This document shows, piece after piece, positions 25,496-34,529 of a stretch of DNA of 40,733 nt (positions within the stretch are counted from its first letter, which is position 1; each line of letters begins with the position of its first letter). Origin of the DNA: CAYZMH01 sp964479445 (GTDB lineage: Bacteria > Bacteroidota > Bacteroidia > Bacteroidales > GCA-2748055); assembly GCA_964479445.1 (NCBI GenBank), contig CAYZMH010000016.1:1-40733 (forward strand). Reading direction: 5' to 3'. A program made the translations under genes and the position numbers. The notes beneath the pieces were generated by a model. It was not told the origin of the DNA, ran no database searches, and worked only from the letters and a program-made list of their open reading frames with translations.

Positions 25496-27373
25496 TCATT
25501 CGCTCTTTTCCGGTATACCCAGTAGTTGTTGAAACTTCGTGAGCTCTTCCAGCAGGTTGCTTTTCACATGGATGAAGTGTTCTGCTCCGGCTTCCCGGAG
25601 TTGCTCCAGGTGCTCTTTGGGATATCCCGCTACCACGATGTGAGCGGATTCCCGCAGCGCTTCGGCTACCCGCGGAACGATCTCCGGGTAAGCGTCATCG
25701 CTGCTGCACAGGGCGATGATCTCTGCCCCGGATTGGCGGGCGGCTTCTATTCCCTCTTCCATGGTGGCGAAGCCGGCATTGTCGAGGATCTCGTACCCGG
25801 CACAGGCAAAGAAGTTGCCGGAGAACATGGCGCGGGCAGTCATCCAGGCAGGGTTGCCGTATTTGAACAGGAAGACTGCGGGCCGCTTTTCGCTCTGTTC
25901 GGTCTGCATGCGCAGTTTCTCGAAAGCCTTCGCCAGGCGAAGCTGTCTGAGCGGCCGGTAATCCGCTTCTTCATCTGCGTTGCGCTCTGGAGAGGCCGGG
26001 CGGTATTGCTCCAGGATCTGCTCATTGAAATTGGGGTACTGGTTGATGCCAACCAATGTCTCCTTCCGGGCAGTAACCCGCTCCCGTTTCCGCTTTGCGG
26101 AAGCTTCCACCGTATCCTGGATGAATCCGGTTTTGAATGCCTCGTAGAAGCCTCCCAGTGACTCGATTTCGCGGAACTGCTCCCACGCTTTTTCTGCAAG
26201 ATTGGCGGTAAGGTTCTCCACGTAGTAGGAGCCGGCGGCCGGATCCGCTACCTTGCTGAAATAGGCCTCCTCCTGCAGGATGATCTGAATATTGCGGGCG
26301 ATCCGGTCGGAAAAATCGTTGTGCCCCTTGTAATAGGTGTCGAACGGCAGCACCGTCACCGAATCACTCCCTGCCAGTCCGGCCGACATGGCCTCCGTGG
26401 TGGTGCGCAGAATATTTACGTAGGGATCGTAGACGGTGAGGTTCCATTTGACGGTTTCCGAATGGACGTGCATGTCGATCTTCTCCCCGGGGATGCCCCA
26501 CTGTGTGCAGATATAGGACCACAGCATCCGGAGGGCTCGCAGCTTGGCGATCTCGGGGAAATAATCGGGTCCGGTCGCCAGGTTGAACATCATGCTCCTG
26601 GCCACCAATTGCGGATCAATGCCGTGGGTTTCCCCGTGGATGAGGAAGGCATTGGCCATGGAGAGGGAGATGGCGATCTCCTGGGAGAGTGTTGCCCCCG
26701 AATTGTGGAAATGTTTCCCGTTGATGCCCAGGATGCGAAATCCGGGAGTTTTCCCGGCTGCTTCCCCGACCAGCGCGGGCCAGGAATTCCAGTGTTTTTC
26801 GTTCAGGGAACCCGTCACTGCAAGCCTGCCAAGCGGATCGGCATCCAGGGATCCGGTCAGCCCCTTCCCCTCCTTTTCCTGCTCTTCCGCATATTCCAGG
26901 AAGAGCCGGTAAAGCTGTTCGGGGGATGAGTATCCAAGGAAATGCAGGTTCAGGCAATCGATCTCCACGCCAAAAAGCAGCTTCTTCAGGAAGGAACCAT
27001 CAATCTCCTGCACATCCCTGAATACCAGTCCGACCGAATGCGCCCCCTTCTCCAGCGCGTGGAGGATGGTGCGGTTGGTTTTCCGGGGATCGGAATCCAC
27101 CAGGATATCCTGCCGGATCTCCCAGGTGTTGCCTTTTTCCCGGGAGCCCCTGACAAAGGGATAGGTACCCGGAACGGCCTCTTTGAAAGGAAGCCGGCTG
27201 ATGTCCCCTGCCCGGTAGTAGGGCCTTACATCAAATCCTTCGGCCGTGCGCCATACCAGTCTCCGCTGGTAGTCGGCCCCTTTCAGATCGGCCACGATCT
27301 TCTCTTCCCACTTTTCGGTGGGAACCGGCGGAAATGCATCGAACAGGGTTACCCCCTTCTTCTCTTGTGCCAT
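25496..27373 (-). CDS. mutA: Methylmalonyl-CoA mutase small subunit
   Basis: 625 aa, the non-catalytic partner of MutB. It shares the barrel layout (FRILGINGKHFHNSGATLSQEIAISL, ADPAAGSYYVENLTANLAEKAWE), and its C-terminal cobalamin-like domain lacks the DxHxxG motif (the matching region reads FLFKYGNPAWMTARAMFSGN). This is the normal small-subunit condition, not damage. It is first in the mutA-mutB operon. A near-consensus -7 box (TTACTTTG, minus strand, 27406-27399) lies about 26 bp upstream. Methylmalonyl-CoA epimerase and the MeaB chaperone are not in the window. Confidence 0.95.
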   Translation of the reverse strand: MAQEKKGVTLFDAFPPVPTEKWEEKIVADLKGADYQRRLVWRTAEGFDVRPYYRAGDISRLPFKEAVPGTYPFVRGSREKGNTWEIRQDILVDSDPRKTNRTILHALEKGAHSVGLVFRDVQEIDGSFLKKLLFGVEIDCLNLHFLGYSSPEQLYRLFLEYAEEQEKEGKGLTGSLDADPLGRLAVTGSLNEKHWNSWPALVGEAAGKTPGFRILGINGKHFHNSGATLSQEIAISLSMANAFLIHGETHGIDPQLVARSMMFNLATGPDYFPEIAKLRALRMLWSYICTQWGIPGEKIDMHVHSETVKWNLTVYDPYVNILRTTTEAMSAGLAGSDSVTVLPFDTYYKGHNDFSDRIARNIQIILQEEAYFSKVADPAAGSYYVENLTANLAEKAWEQFREIESLGGFYEAFKTGFIQDTVEASAKRKRERVTARKETLVGINQYPNFNEQILEQYRPASPERNADEEADYRPLRQLRLAKAFEKLRMQTEQSEKRPAVFLFKYGNPAWMTARAMFSGNFFACAGYEILDNAGFATMEEGIEAARQSGAEIIALCSSDDAYPEIVPRVAEALRESAHIVVAGYPKEHLEQLREAGAEHFIHVKSNLLEELTKFQQLLGIPEKSE

Positions 27374-27514
27374 AGAACACCCGTTTAAATTCGGACTACA
27401 AAGTAAACAATCTTTGCATTAGGAGGGTATGATTTTTAACATGAAAAAAAATGCAGGGAAGGTTTGTTCGGGGTATACAAACTGACAGCTCAGACGGATT
27501 CGCCCTGAAGGCGA

Positions 27515-28909
27515 TCACCCCTTTTTACCCACCATTTTGCCGGGATCCACCCATTCATCGAACTCTTTCTCCGTAAGGTAGTTCATGGCCAGCGCGGCCT
27601 CTTTCAGGGTGATGCCCTCCTGGTGCGCCTTCTTGGCGATCCCGGCAGCTTTCTCATACCCGATGTGGGTGTTGAGTGCTGTAACCAGCATCAGAGAGTT
27701 GTTGAGGTTCTGCCGGATGCGTTCGTGGTTGGGTTCGATCCCCACCGCGCAGCGGTCGTTGAATGAAATGCAGGCATCGCCCAGCAGCCTGGCTGAGAGC
27801 AGGTAGTTATAGATCATCACCGGTTTGAAGACGTTGAGTTGAAAATGGCCGTTGCTGCCGCCCACATTGATGGTCACGTCGTTCCCGATCACCTGGGCAC
27901 AGGCCATGGTGAGGGCCTCGGCCTGGGTGGGGTTCACCTTGCCGGGCATAATGGAAGAGCCCGGTTCATTGGCCGGGATGTTGATCTCACCGATGCCGCA
28001 GCGCGGACCGGAAGCGAGGGTGCGGATGTCATTGCCGATTTTCATCAGGCTTACAGCCAGGGTTTTCAATGCACCGTGCGACTCCACGATGGCATCGTGG
28101 GCAGCCAGTCCTTCGAATTTGTTGGTACCGGTCACAAACGACAACCCGGTAAACTTGGCAATGTAACCGGCCACCAGCCGGTCGTAGTCCTCCGGGGTGT
28201 TGATGCCCGTGCCCACGGCTGTTCCGCCAAGTGCCAGCTCGGAGAGGTGGTCGAACGAAAAGACCAGCGCTTTGAGTCCGTGCTCCAGCTGCGATACATA
28301 CCCCGAAAATTCCTGTCCGAGTGTAAGCGGCGTGGCATCCATCCAGTGTGTACGCCCGATCTTCACCACGTCGTTGAACGCTTCCGACTTACTGCGAAGG
28401 GTATCCCGGAGTTGTTTAATGCCCGGGATGGTAACCTCGATCAGCATTTTATAGGCTGCGATATGCATGGCCGTGGGGAAGGTATCGTTGGAAGATTGGG
28501 ACTTATTCACATCGTCGTTAGGGTGGATGAGCCGTTTTCCCTCCCCCAGCTTGTTTCCCAGCAATACATGGGCCCGGTTGGCGATCACTTCATTGACGTT
28601 CATATTGGATTGTGTCCCGGATCCGGTCTGGAATACCACCAGCGGGAACTGGTCATCCAGTTTCCCGGAGATGATCTCATCGCACACCTTCGTGATTATG
28701 TCGGCCTTCTCTTTGGGCAGCACCCCGAGATCCTGGTTAGCCGCTGCCGCTGCTTTTTTGAGGTAGCCGAATGCCCGGATGATCTCCACGGGCATTTTCA
28801 GGTTACCGATCTTGAAATTATTAAGGGAACGCTGGGTCTGTGCACCCCAGTACTTATCGGCGGGTACGCTGACCTCGCCCATGGTGTCTTTTTCTGTCCG
28901 GTAGTCCAT
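27515..28909 (-). CDS. fumC: Class II fumarate hydratase
   Basis: Interconverts fumarate and L-malate in the TCA or reductive succinate branch; cytoplasmic homotetramer. 464 aa, the standard length. The N-terminus has DTMGEVSVPADKYWGAQTQRS, followed by TGSGTQSNMNVNEVIANRA, HPNDDVNKSQSSNDTFPTAMH and GRTHWMDATPLTLGQEFSGY. The signature GSSIMPGKVNP places the catalytic loop Ser at residues 318-319. A near-consensus -7 box (TATCTTTA, minus, 28931-28924) precedes it. It lies downstream of a repeat-containing gap and next to mutAB, matching a fumarate-succinate-propionate metabolic block. Confidence 0.97.
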   Translation of the reverse strand: MDYRTEKDTMGEVSVPADKYWGAQTQRSLNNFKIGNLKMPVEIIRAFGYLKKAAAAANQDLGVLPKEKADIITKVCDEIISGKLDDQFPLVVFQTGSGTQSNMNVNEVIANRAHVLLGNKLGEGKRLIHPNDDVNKSQSSNDTFPTAMHIAAYKMLIEVTIPGIKQLRDTLRSKSEAFNDVVKIGRTHWMDATPLTLGQEFSGYVSQLEHGLKALVFSFDHLSELALGGTAVGTGINTPEDYDRLVAGYIAKFTGLSFVTGTNKFEGLAAHDAIVESHGALKTLAVSLMKIGNDIRTLASGPRCGIGEINIPANEPGSSIMPGKVNPTQAEALTMACAQVIGNDVTINVGGSNGHFQLNVFKPVMIYNYLLSARLLGDACISFNDRCAVGIEPNHERIRQNLNNSLMLVTALNTHIGYEKAAGIAKKAHQEGITLKEAALAMNYLTEKEFDEWVDPGKMVGKKG

Positions 28910-29024
28910 AGGTGTTTTTTTTATAAAGATAAGGAATCCCTTACGCTGAGTAAAGGGGGGAGCCGCATGTTATGCAGTATTGAATAGAAGAATGGATTCT
29001 GCGGAAATAAAAATGACCGGCAGC

Positions 29025-29110
29025 GGGCTGACCAGGAAATACTCCTGCTGCTAGGCGGGCTGTTAAGAAATACTCCTGTTGCTAGGCGGGCTGATTAAGA
29101 AATGCTCCTG
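29025..29110. repeat. Imperfect ~31-bp tandem repeat
   Basis: Two units of 31-32 bp plus a partial third, each opening GGGCTG and containing AGAAATACTCCTG or close variants followed by CTAGGC. They lie in the 274-bp gap between fumC and the CAP-like lipoprotein gene, which otherwise contains no gene I can support. Confidence 0.75.
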
Positions 29111-29183
29111 CGCGGTAATCATCAGCATATACTCCGGATGTGTCACTGCCCGGTCGGTATCATTGGATAAACCCGGTATGTTG

Positions 29184-29657
29184 CTATTCAATCAGCATCA
29201 TCAGCACGGTGACATAGACCGTACCATCGCTGCCATACTCCACGCCCACACCGCATTGCGTATAGTCATCCAGGAGAATGGAGTCGGTGGCGGGCACCTC
29301 CCTCCAGTAGTCCACGATCTGTTCGGCGTTTTCGGTCTGGGTGGCCTGGACCAGGGTGTGTGCATTGGTTCCCCCGATCTTGTCATGGATATTATCCCAG
29401 TGTTCCTGTATGCCGGAAAGATCCACCGGTTGTTCCCCGGAAGCCATCTGGATACTGTAGTACTGGGCTTCCCTGACCATCACGTACTGGTGTACAAACG
29501 TGCTGTCCGTTCCGCTTGCCAGCCGGTAACTCTTAATCTCGTTGAAGATCCTGGATTCCACCGCTTTGATCTGGGTAAAGGGTTCATCGTTGCAGGAGGT
29601 GGAGGAGAACAGGAAATAGCTGGTGATCAGACCGAGGATAATAAGTGTCCTTTTCAT
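29184..29657 (-). CDS. Small lipoprotein with degenerate CAP (SCP/PR-1)-like domain
   Basis: 157 aa with lipoprotein signal (FSSTSC, Cys22). The remainder follows the CAP pattern: IFNEIKSYRLASG at the start, VREAQYYSIQMASG for the helix usually containing HA-x-M, AEQIVDYWREVPATDSILLDDYTQCGVGVEY for the WxxSPxHxxIL...GVGV segment, and a final strand TVYVTVLMM. The canonical CAP histidines are replaced (SP-x-H reads VPATD), so a catalytic or metal-binding role is unlikely. It lies 42 bp after the arsC-like gene, likely in the same operon. The CAP assignment is my reading of the pattern and should be treated as probable. Confidence 0.65.
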   Translation of the reverse strand: MKRTLIILGLITSYFLFSSTSCNDEPFTQIKAVESRIFNEIKSYRLASGTDSTFVHQYVMVREAQYYSIQMASGEQPVDLSGIQEHWDNIHDKIGGTNAHTLVQATQTENAEQIVDYWREVPATDSILLDDYTQCGVGVEYGSDGTVYVTVLMMLIE

Positions 29658-29699
29658 GGTACCGTGTTTTAAGGGCTATACGAAATAGAAACTAAAAAG

Positions 29700-30041
29700 T
29701 TATTGAAAACGTTGCAGGTTTTCCACCGGATCCCCGAGAACAGCGGCATGTTCGTCCTCCACGATGGGTCGCTGCAGCAGCTTTGGATTCTCAGCCAGGA
29801 TCTCAAGCCATTGATCCTCCGTGAATTCCTTTCCTTTCAGCTCTTTCCGGTATTTCTCCTCCTGTTTGCGCACCAGGTGTTCCACCGGCAGGCCTGTCTT
29901 GTTGAGCAGTCCGCGCAGCTCTTCCTTGCTCAATGGATCTTTCAGGTAGAGCCGTACCCGGTGCTCCAGGTCGTGATCCTGCAAAAAGGCCAGTCCGGCC
30001 CTCGATTTCTTGCAACGCGGATTGTGATAGATGGTAAGCAT
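29700..30041 (-). CDS. ArsC-family (thioredoxin-fold) reductase
   Basis: 113 aa, cytoplasmic. The N-terminus IYHNPRCKKSRAGLAFL holds the active-site Cys9 of the glutaredoxin-dependent ArsC/YffB family, and the C-terminus LLQRPIVEDEHAAVLGDP contains the family's RPI motif. The annotation arsenate reductase is only by family; no arsB/acr3 or arsR lies nearby, so arsenic resistance is doubtful and a generic thiol-reductase role is equally possible. It starts 14 bp after the sortilin-like gene's stop and is probably co-transcribed with it. Confidence 0.85.
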   Translation of the reverse strand: MLTIYHNPRCKKSRAGLAFLQDHDLEHRVRLYLKDPLSKEELRGLLNKTGLPVEHLVRKQEEKYRKELKGKEFTEDQWLEILAENPKLLQRPIVEDEHAAVLGDPVENLQRFQ

Positions 30042-30055
30042 AGGTTCTGATTTTA

Positions 30056-32374
30056 TTATTTACGTGCATCCCCGCGGTTCAGCGGATCCGCATCCAGGGC
30101 GAACATGCCGCGGCCGTGCGTAGCGATCAACAGAAGGTTTTCCCGTGGGTGGATCTTCAGGTCATGCACATAGGTGCAGGGTAGGTCGCCCAGAACGTTC
30201 CATTGCTTTCCACCATCGGTTGAAATATAAACTCCCACATCGGTGCCCACGTAGAGGATATTTTCATCGAACGGATCTTCCCTGATCACATTGACCGGTC
30301 CCACCGGGATGTTGGCCGAAATGTCCTGCCAGGTATCGCCAAAATCTCCCGATTTCCAGATATAGACCTGCGAATCGTCGTCTCTGCGCCCGGTTTGGGT
30401 CATGTACACCGTTCCGAAATCATGCTGTGAGGCCACCACGCGGGAGACCCATCGCACGGGAAGAGGCTTCTCGCGGATATCGGTCCAGGATTCCCCGCCG
30501 TCTTTTGTTCTCCAAAGCCGCCCGTCATCGGTCCCCGCGTAAAGGAGTCCGGCCCTGAAAGGCGATTCATCCATGGCGGAGATGGTCTGGTAGCTGATGT
30601 CTCCCTTTTTATCCGGGTCGTCATAGGTAAGATCCGGACTGATCTTTTCCCAGGTTCCGCCGCGGTCCTCCGATCTCATGACGTACTGTACCCCGTGGTA
30701 GACGATATCCTGGTTGTGCGGGGAGAGGAACGAGGGAGCCATCCACTGTCCGCGGAATCGTGGCTCTTCGGGGTAGTTAGCCGGCAGGATATACTCCATA
30801 TCATCGGGATAGTTTTCCACGGTTGCTTTCGCCAGTTTGCCGTAAAAAAGCGAAGCGTAGATAGTATTGTTGTCGCGTTTGTCCACGGCGTGGGTGCTTC
30901 CCTCCGCACCCAGGGTATAGTCCCACTCGGTGGCCCGTATCCGGTCTTTTCCCCGGGAGAGATCCACCTCGCTGTAGAAGGAGTGATGATCCTGTATGCT
31001 TCCGTATACACGGAACGGAACATGATGGTCATACTCCACGTTATAGAACTGGGCCAGGGGCAGTTCGGGTATGAAGCTGCGCCAGTTTTTTCCTTTATCA
31101 TAAGAGACACTGAGGCCCCCGTCATGGGCCGAAAGCAGGTAGTCGGAGTTGTTCGGATCGATCCAGAGTCCGTGGTGATCGGCATGGATATCCTTGATCT
31201 CCCGGAAGGTGGCGCCCCCGTCTTCCGATTGGTTCAGCCAGATGCCCCCGGTATAGATGGTGTTCTCATCGTTGGGATCCACCCGTATTTGTCCGAACAC
31301 CCACCCGTAGGTATTGGAGTGGGACTCCATGAATTTTTTCGTCTCCTTGGTGAGTCCGCTTACCTGGTACCACTCTTTCCCCGCGTTATCGCTGCGGTAG
31401 ACGGCAGCCCCCCGGATCACATCCTCTTTTTGCCTTCCGTATGCATCCAGCTCTCCTTCAGCAGCTTCGTATGCGATCTCGTAGTTATCGATGAAGCAGT
31501 AGAGCACATCCGGATTGGAACGGGCGATATCGATCCCGATGCGTCCCCGGTGCCGTGGTTCAGGCAGACCCTTGTTCATCTTTTCCCAGTTTTTTCCCCC
31601 ATCGGTGCTTTTGAAGATCCCGTTGTTTTTATGGTCGGCGTAGGTACGTGGATCGTTCCATTTCAGGCGGGTGCGCTGCCAGGTGGCGGCGTAGAGGATG
31701 TCGGGGTTACCGGGGTGCATGACCAGGTCACTGACCCCGGTCTCTTTGTCAATATAAAGGATCTTTTCCCAGCTCTCGCCGCCGTCGGTGGTTTTATAGA
31801 GTCCGCGTTCTTTGTTGAGGGTCCATTCATGACCGGTGGCTGCCACGTAAACCACATCCGGATTGTCGGGGTGAACCACGATGCGTGCGATGGTGTAGGT
31901 ATCCTCCAGTCCCATATGCTCCCAGGTTTCCCCGCCGTCGGTTGTTTTATAGATACCGCGACCGCGATTCGAGCTGCGAAAGATATTGGCCTCCCCGGTT
32001 CCGGCCCACACCACATCCGGATCCGAAGGGGTGATGGCGATATCCCCGATGCTGGTGGTTCCGTACTCCTCGAAAACTGGTTCAAAGGTAACCCCTTCGT
32101 TGGTGCTTTTCCAGATACCGCCGCTGGCCGATGCCACCCAGATGAGGTACTCTTTTCCACGGGGGGAGAGGGCTTCCACATCGGTGCATCTACCGCTGAT
32201 GTTGGTCGGACCGAGAAGCTGCCAGTGCAGGGTGTCGTATGGGGAGGAGCTGCGCATCTCCTTGTGGATTTCGTAGCCGTGCAGTTTCGCGGAGCCATCA
32301 AGGACCGGTTGCTTCTGGGCCTGGGAAGCGGAAAGCATGAAGAGCGCTGCCAGGAAAAGGGATGTTTTGTGCAT
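30056..32374 (-). CDS. Secreted sortilin/VPS10-like BNR-repeat protein
   Basis: 772 aa with signal peptide (ending ASQAQ). At least ten Asp-box/BNR motifs of the form S/T-x-D-x-G-x-T/S-W are visible through the protein (for example TTDGGETWEH, TTDGGESWEK, STDGGKNWEK, TKDGGESWTD, SGDFGDTWQD, STDGGKQWNV). They alternate with HPDNPDVVYVAATG-type strands, which indicates a double seven-bladed propeller as in VPS10 and GH74 proteins. The general GH74 catalytic Asp pair cannot be assigned, so hydrolase activity is not claimed. There is no T9SS tail; it ends in GDARK. A near-consensus -7 box (TACCTTTA, minus, 32406-32399) lies just upstream. First gene of a likely three-gene operon. Confidence 0.85.
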   Translation of the reverse strand: MHKTSLFLAALFMLSASQAQKQPVLDGSAKLHGYEIHKEMRSSSPYDTLHWQLLGPTNISGRCTDVEALSPRGKEYLIWVASASGGIWKSTNEGVTFEPVFEEYGTTSIGDIAITPSDPDVVWAGTGEANIFRSSNRGRGIYKTTDGGETWEHMGLEDTYTIARIVVHPDNPDVVYVAATGHEWTLNKERGLYKTTDGGESWEKILYIDKETGVSDLVMHPGNPDILYAATWQRTRLKWNDPRTYADHKNNGIFKSTDGGKNWEKMNKGLPEPRHRGRIGIDIARSNPDVLYCFIDNYEIAYEAAEGELDAYGRQKEDVIRGAAVYRSDNAGKEWYQVSGLTKETKKFMESHSNTYGWVFGQIRVDPNDENTIYTGGIWLNQSEDGGATFREIKDIHADHHGLWIDPNNSDYLLSAHDGGLSVSYDKGKNWRSFIPELPLAQFYNVEYDHHVPFRVYGSIQDHHSFYSEVDLSRGKDRIRATEWDYTLGAEGSTHAVDKRDNNTIYASLFYGKLAKATVENYPDDMEYILPANYPEEPRFRGQWMAPSFLSPHNQDIVYHGVQYVMRSEDRGGTWEKISPDLTYDDPDKKGDISYQTISAMDESPFRAGLLYAGTDDGRLWRTKDGGESWTDIREKPLPVRWVSRVVASQHDFGTVYMTQTGRRDDDSQVYIWKSGDFGDTWQDISANIPVGPVNVIREDPFDENILYVGTDVGVYISTDGGKQWNVLGDLPCTYVHDLKIHPRENLLLIATHGRGMFALDADPLNRGDARK

Positions 32375-32410
32375 GATGTGTGATTTTTATACCGTGGATA
32401 AAGGTAAAAA

Positions 32411-32452
32411 AAATCTGGCAGGCACGCTGTCTGAAGCGTGCCTGCCAGATTT
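32411..32452 (-). terminator. Strong terminator of the TetR-ABC-LolA operon
   Basis: A perfect 17-bp inverted repeat (32411-32427 and 32436-32452) with an 8-nt loop, followed on the minus strand by a run of eight U from 32413 to 32406. It lies 36 bp past the stop of the LolA-like gene. Confidence 0.95.
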
Positions 32453-32488
32453 CCATACAGTCACGGTATTGCGAATGGGGTGAAGGAT

Positions 32489-33220
32489 TTAACGCAATGC
32501 CGCCTTGGAGAGCAGGTATTCGGGGATGTCGACATTGAACTCGATCTCCTCGACGATAAATTCGGTCCCTTTCCCGGTTTTCAGCATATCTTTGAAGATG
32601 ATCTTACCGGGAAACCAGCGGTTTCCCATTCTCCGGATATCGTGGAGCTCCGTTTTTTTCAGCAGCTTGCCGCTTTTAGCGTAGAGCTCCTCTTTAAGGG
32701 GCAGGTATCGTTCCTTATCCACCCATAGCTTACGGGTCTGGTAGGATACTTCTTCGCTCGTGGCATGCAATTCCATGACCCAGCAGGCGGTATTATCGAA
32801 CCATTCCGTTCCGGTTACCACCGCATCGTACTGTTGGGTGAGGTCCGGATCATTCATCATGTCCTCGTAGGAGAGATCGGATCCCATGACCGATTGCCGG
32901 AGCATGTGGCCGGATAACTGGATGGTACGGTCGGTATCGGGCGAGTAGATCCAGAGCTGGTCATCCAGTTTGAGCATCTTGGTTCCTTTTTCGCGGGCGG
33001 GTGCAAGGTACTCGGTGAACGCGTTCTGGTCGCCTTCCGACCAGGTCTCTGATTTGATGGTGCGGGTGGTACGCGGACCATGGATGACCATTTTCGAGAT
33101 CACATGCCGGGAATCGGCCGACATGTTCCGGTCGATCCGTCCCAGGATCTCTTCCCCGGACGGAGTTTGTGCGTTTGCTAAAGAGGCGGTTGCTATTAGA
33201 AAGATTGTTACAGGTTTCAT
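32489..33220 (-). CDS. LolA-like outer-membrane lipoprotein-sorting protein
   Basis: 243 aa with signal peptide ending at SLANAQ, so periplasmic. It matches the LolA_like (PF17131-type) family: TPSGEEILGRIDRNM near the start, a strand-rich MVIHGPRTTRTIKSETWSEGD, YLAPAREKGTKMLKLDDQLWIYSPDTDRTIQLSG, GSDLSYEDMM, and RKLWVDKERYLPLKEELY. These proteins form a half-barrel that carries a lipid or acylated cargo. It is the last gene of the operon, 20 bp after the permease gene. It is a separate family from the housekeeping LolA of the Lol pathway, so it may serve a dedicated cargo. Confidence 0.9.
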   Translation of the reverse strand: MKPVTIFLIATASLANAQTPSGEEILGRIDRNMSADSRHVISKMVIHGPRTTRTIKSETWSEGDQNAFTEYLAPAREKGTKMLKLDDQLWIYSPDTDRTIQLSGHMLRQSVMGSDLSYEDMMNDPDLTQQYDAVVTGTEWFDNTACWVMELHATSEEVSYQTRKLWVDKERYLPLKEELYAKSGKLLKKTELHDIRRMGNRWFPGKIIFKDMLKTGKGTEFIVEEIEFNVDIPEYLLSKAALR

Positions 33221-33240
33221 GATCTGTGGATATTTTGAAT

Positions 33241-34512
33241 TTATGCTTGTAACTCTTTGAACAGGGTTGCCGTTTGCCGCTTGTAGATCCCGATTCCCGC
33301 CAGGGCGGTGCCGAGGATGGTGGCAAACAAACCGGGGATGAAACCGATATAGTAAGCCGGAGGGGTGATCCGGGCCCGGAACACACCAGACATCATCACC
33401 GATGAACCCTCCATCATGCTGCTTATGTCAATGCCGTTTTCCAGGAAGGAGGCAAACAGCAGGCCCACGAGGGTACCGGTTACCGATCCTGTTAACCCGA
33501 TGATCACCGATTCATTGAGCAGGCTCCGGTACACATGCCCTTTGCTCTCCCCGATGGCCATCCTCAATCCGACCTCCCCGTACCTTCGCAGGCCGCCAAG
33601 CAGGCCGGCATTCCAGAGCACAATGGACATGGCAATGATAAAGATGGTAACGATGATGGCCTGTACGGCATCCATCATGGTAATCATGCTTCCCAGGTTA
33701 TTCTGGTCACTGAGTGGAACCATGACGGGGGAAAACCGATCGCCGGGATCGGGGAATTTCCGGTTAAATGTACCGGACAGGGAAACGGCCTCTTTATTAT
33801 CATATTCAAAGTCAGGTTGGTAGCCAAGGATTTCGCCGGCAGCGTTCTGCATATCCAGGGCCCGGCGTATTCCACTGATATCGGCTACGATTCCGCCCCG
33901 GTCCAGGACATTCACGCCGAACCGGATGGTACCGCTTACTGTAAAATTGGTAATTGACATGGCGCCGTACATGGTGGAGCTAATCAGCGTCACCTTGTCG
34001 CCCGGACCTACCTTAAGTTTACCGGCGAACTCTTCACTCAATACAATCTCATACGGTGAAGAGGGAAGCTGGCCCCTGATGATCGATTTCCGGAGGTTTA
34101 ACCGTTCGGCCTCCTGGCTGCCGGGGGAGAGGAGGTCTACGGCCATGCCGGTGGCCGGACCCTGTTCTTTGGTGTTTCCCTGTTCATCAGGGGCATCCAC
34201 CAGTCCGCCGAAGTTAATGCGCTCGACCCAGGTCATTTCGGGATATTCCCGGTTCAGGGTGTCAATGAGTTCGCCGGTACCCATAAGTGCCAGGTCGTTG
34301 GGATTCTGTCCGCGGTTTTCATTGTAAGCATGGCTCATGATCTTTACGTGTCCAGTGGTAAACCGGGCATTGAAATCGATCATGTCACCGAGAACACCGG
34401 TTATCCAGGTGTGCATCAGCACGGCCAGCATCACACCGATAGTGACTACGATAACAGGCAGGAGGCTGCGCTGGCGGTCCCGGAGCAATCCTTTTATAAA
34501 AAATTGGTACAT
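33241..34512 (-). CDS. FtsX/LolCE-type ABC transporter permease (second)
   Basis: 423 aa. An N-terminal TM helix (~residues 17-40, LLPVIVVTIGVMLAVLMHTW) is followed by a large MacB-like periplasmic domain (~45-270) and three C-terminal TMs: AIIVTIFIIAMSIVLWNAGLL, VIIGLTGSVTGTLVGLLF and YIGFIPGLFATILGTALAGIG. Between the first two is the cytoplasmic coupling region RRYGEVGLRMAIGESKGHVYR. This is the layout of LolC/LolE and MacB-type mechanotransmitters, which extract lipids or power periplasmic machinery rather than move solutes. It lies 17 bp after the first permease gene. Confidence 0.92.
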   Translation of the reverse strand: MYQFFIKGLLRDRQRSLLPVIVVTIGVMLAVLMHTWITGVLGDMIDFNARFTTGHVKIMSHAYNENRGQNPNDLALMGTGELIDTLNREYPEMTWVERINFGGLVDAPDEQGNTKEQGPATGMAVDLLSPGSQEAERLNLRKSIIRGQLPSSPYEIVLSEEFAGKLKVGPGDKVTLISSTMYGAMSITNFTVSGTIRFGVNVLDRGGIVADISGIRRALDMQNAAGEILGYQPDFEYDNKEAVSLSGTFNRKFPDPGDRFSPVMVPLSDQNNLGSMITMMDAVQAIIVTIFIIAMSIVLWNAGLLGGLRRYGEVGLRMAIGESKGHVYRSLLNESVIIGLTGSVTGTLVGLLFASFLENGIDISSMMEGSSVMMSGVFRARITPPAYYIGFIPGLFATILGTALAGIGIYKRQTATLFKELQA

Positions 34513-34529
34513 GGTTTCTCTGTTTTGGG

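Noticed and set aside
27500..27514. Hairpin TCGCC-CTGAA-GGCGA at the fumC stop as a terminator
   Set aside because: Only 5-bp stem and no U run on the minus strand.
27839..28987. 382-aa plus-strand open frame
   Set aside because: Antisense to fumC, which is complete and has its signature loop.
29025..29110. Possible CRISPR array
   Set aside because: Units are contiguous, imperfect and have no unique spacers; no cas genes are near.
29700..30041. Arsenic-resistance locus
   Set aside because: Only one ArsC-family gene is present; no arsR, arsB or acr3 in the neighbourhood, and family members often have other roles.
30695..32383. 562-aa plus-strand open frame
   Set aside because: It lies wholly antisense to the sortilin-like gene, which has a clear signal peptide and ten Asp-box motifs. 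The product shows no family motif; long antisense frames are expected in GC-rich genes.
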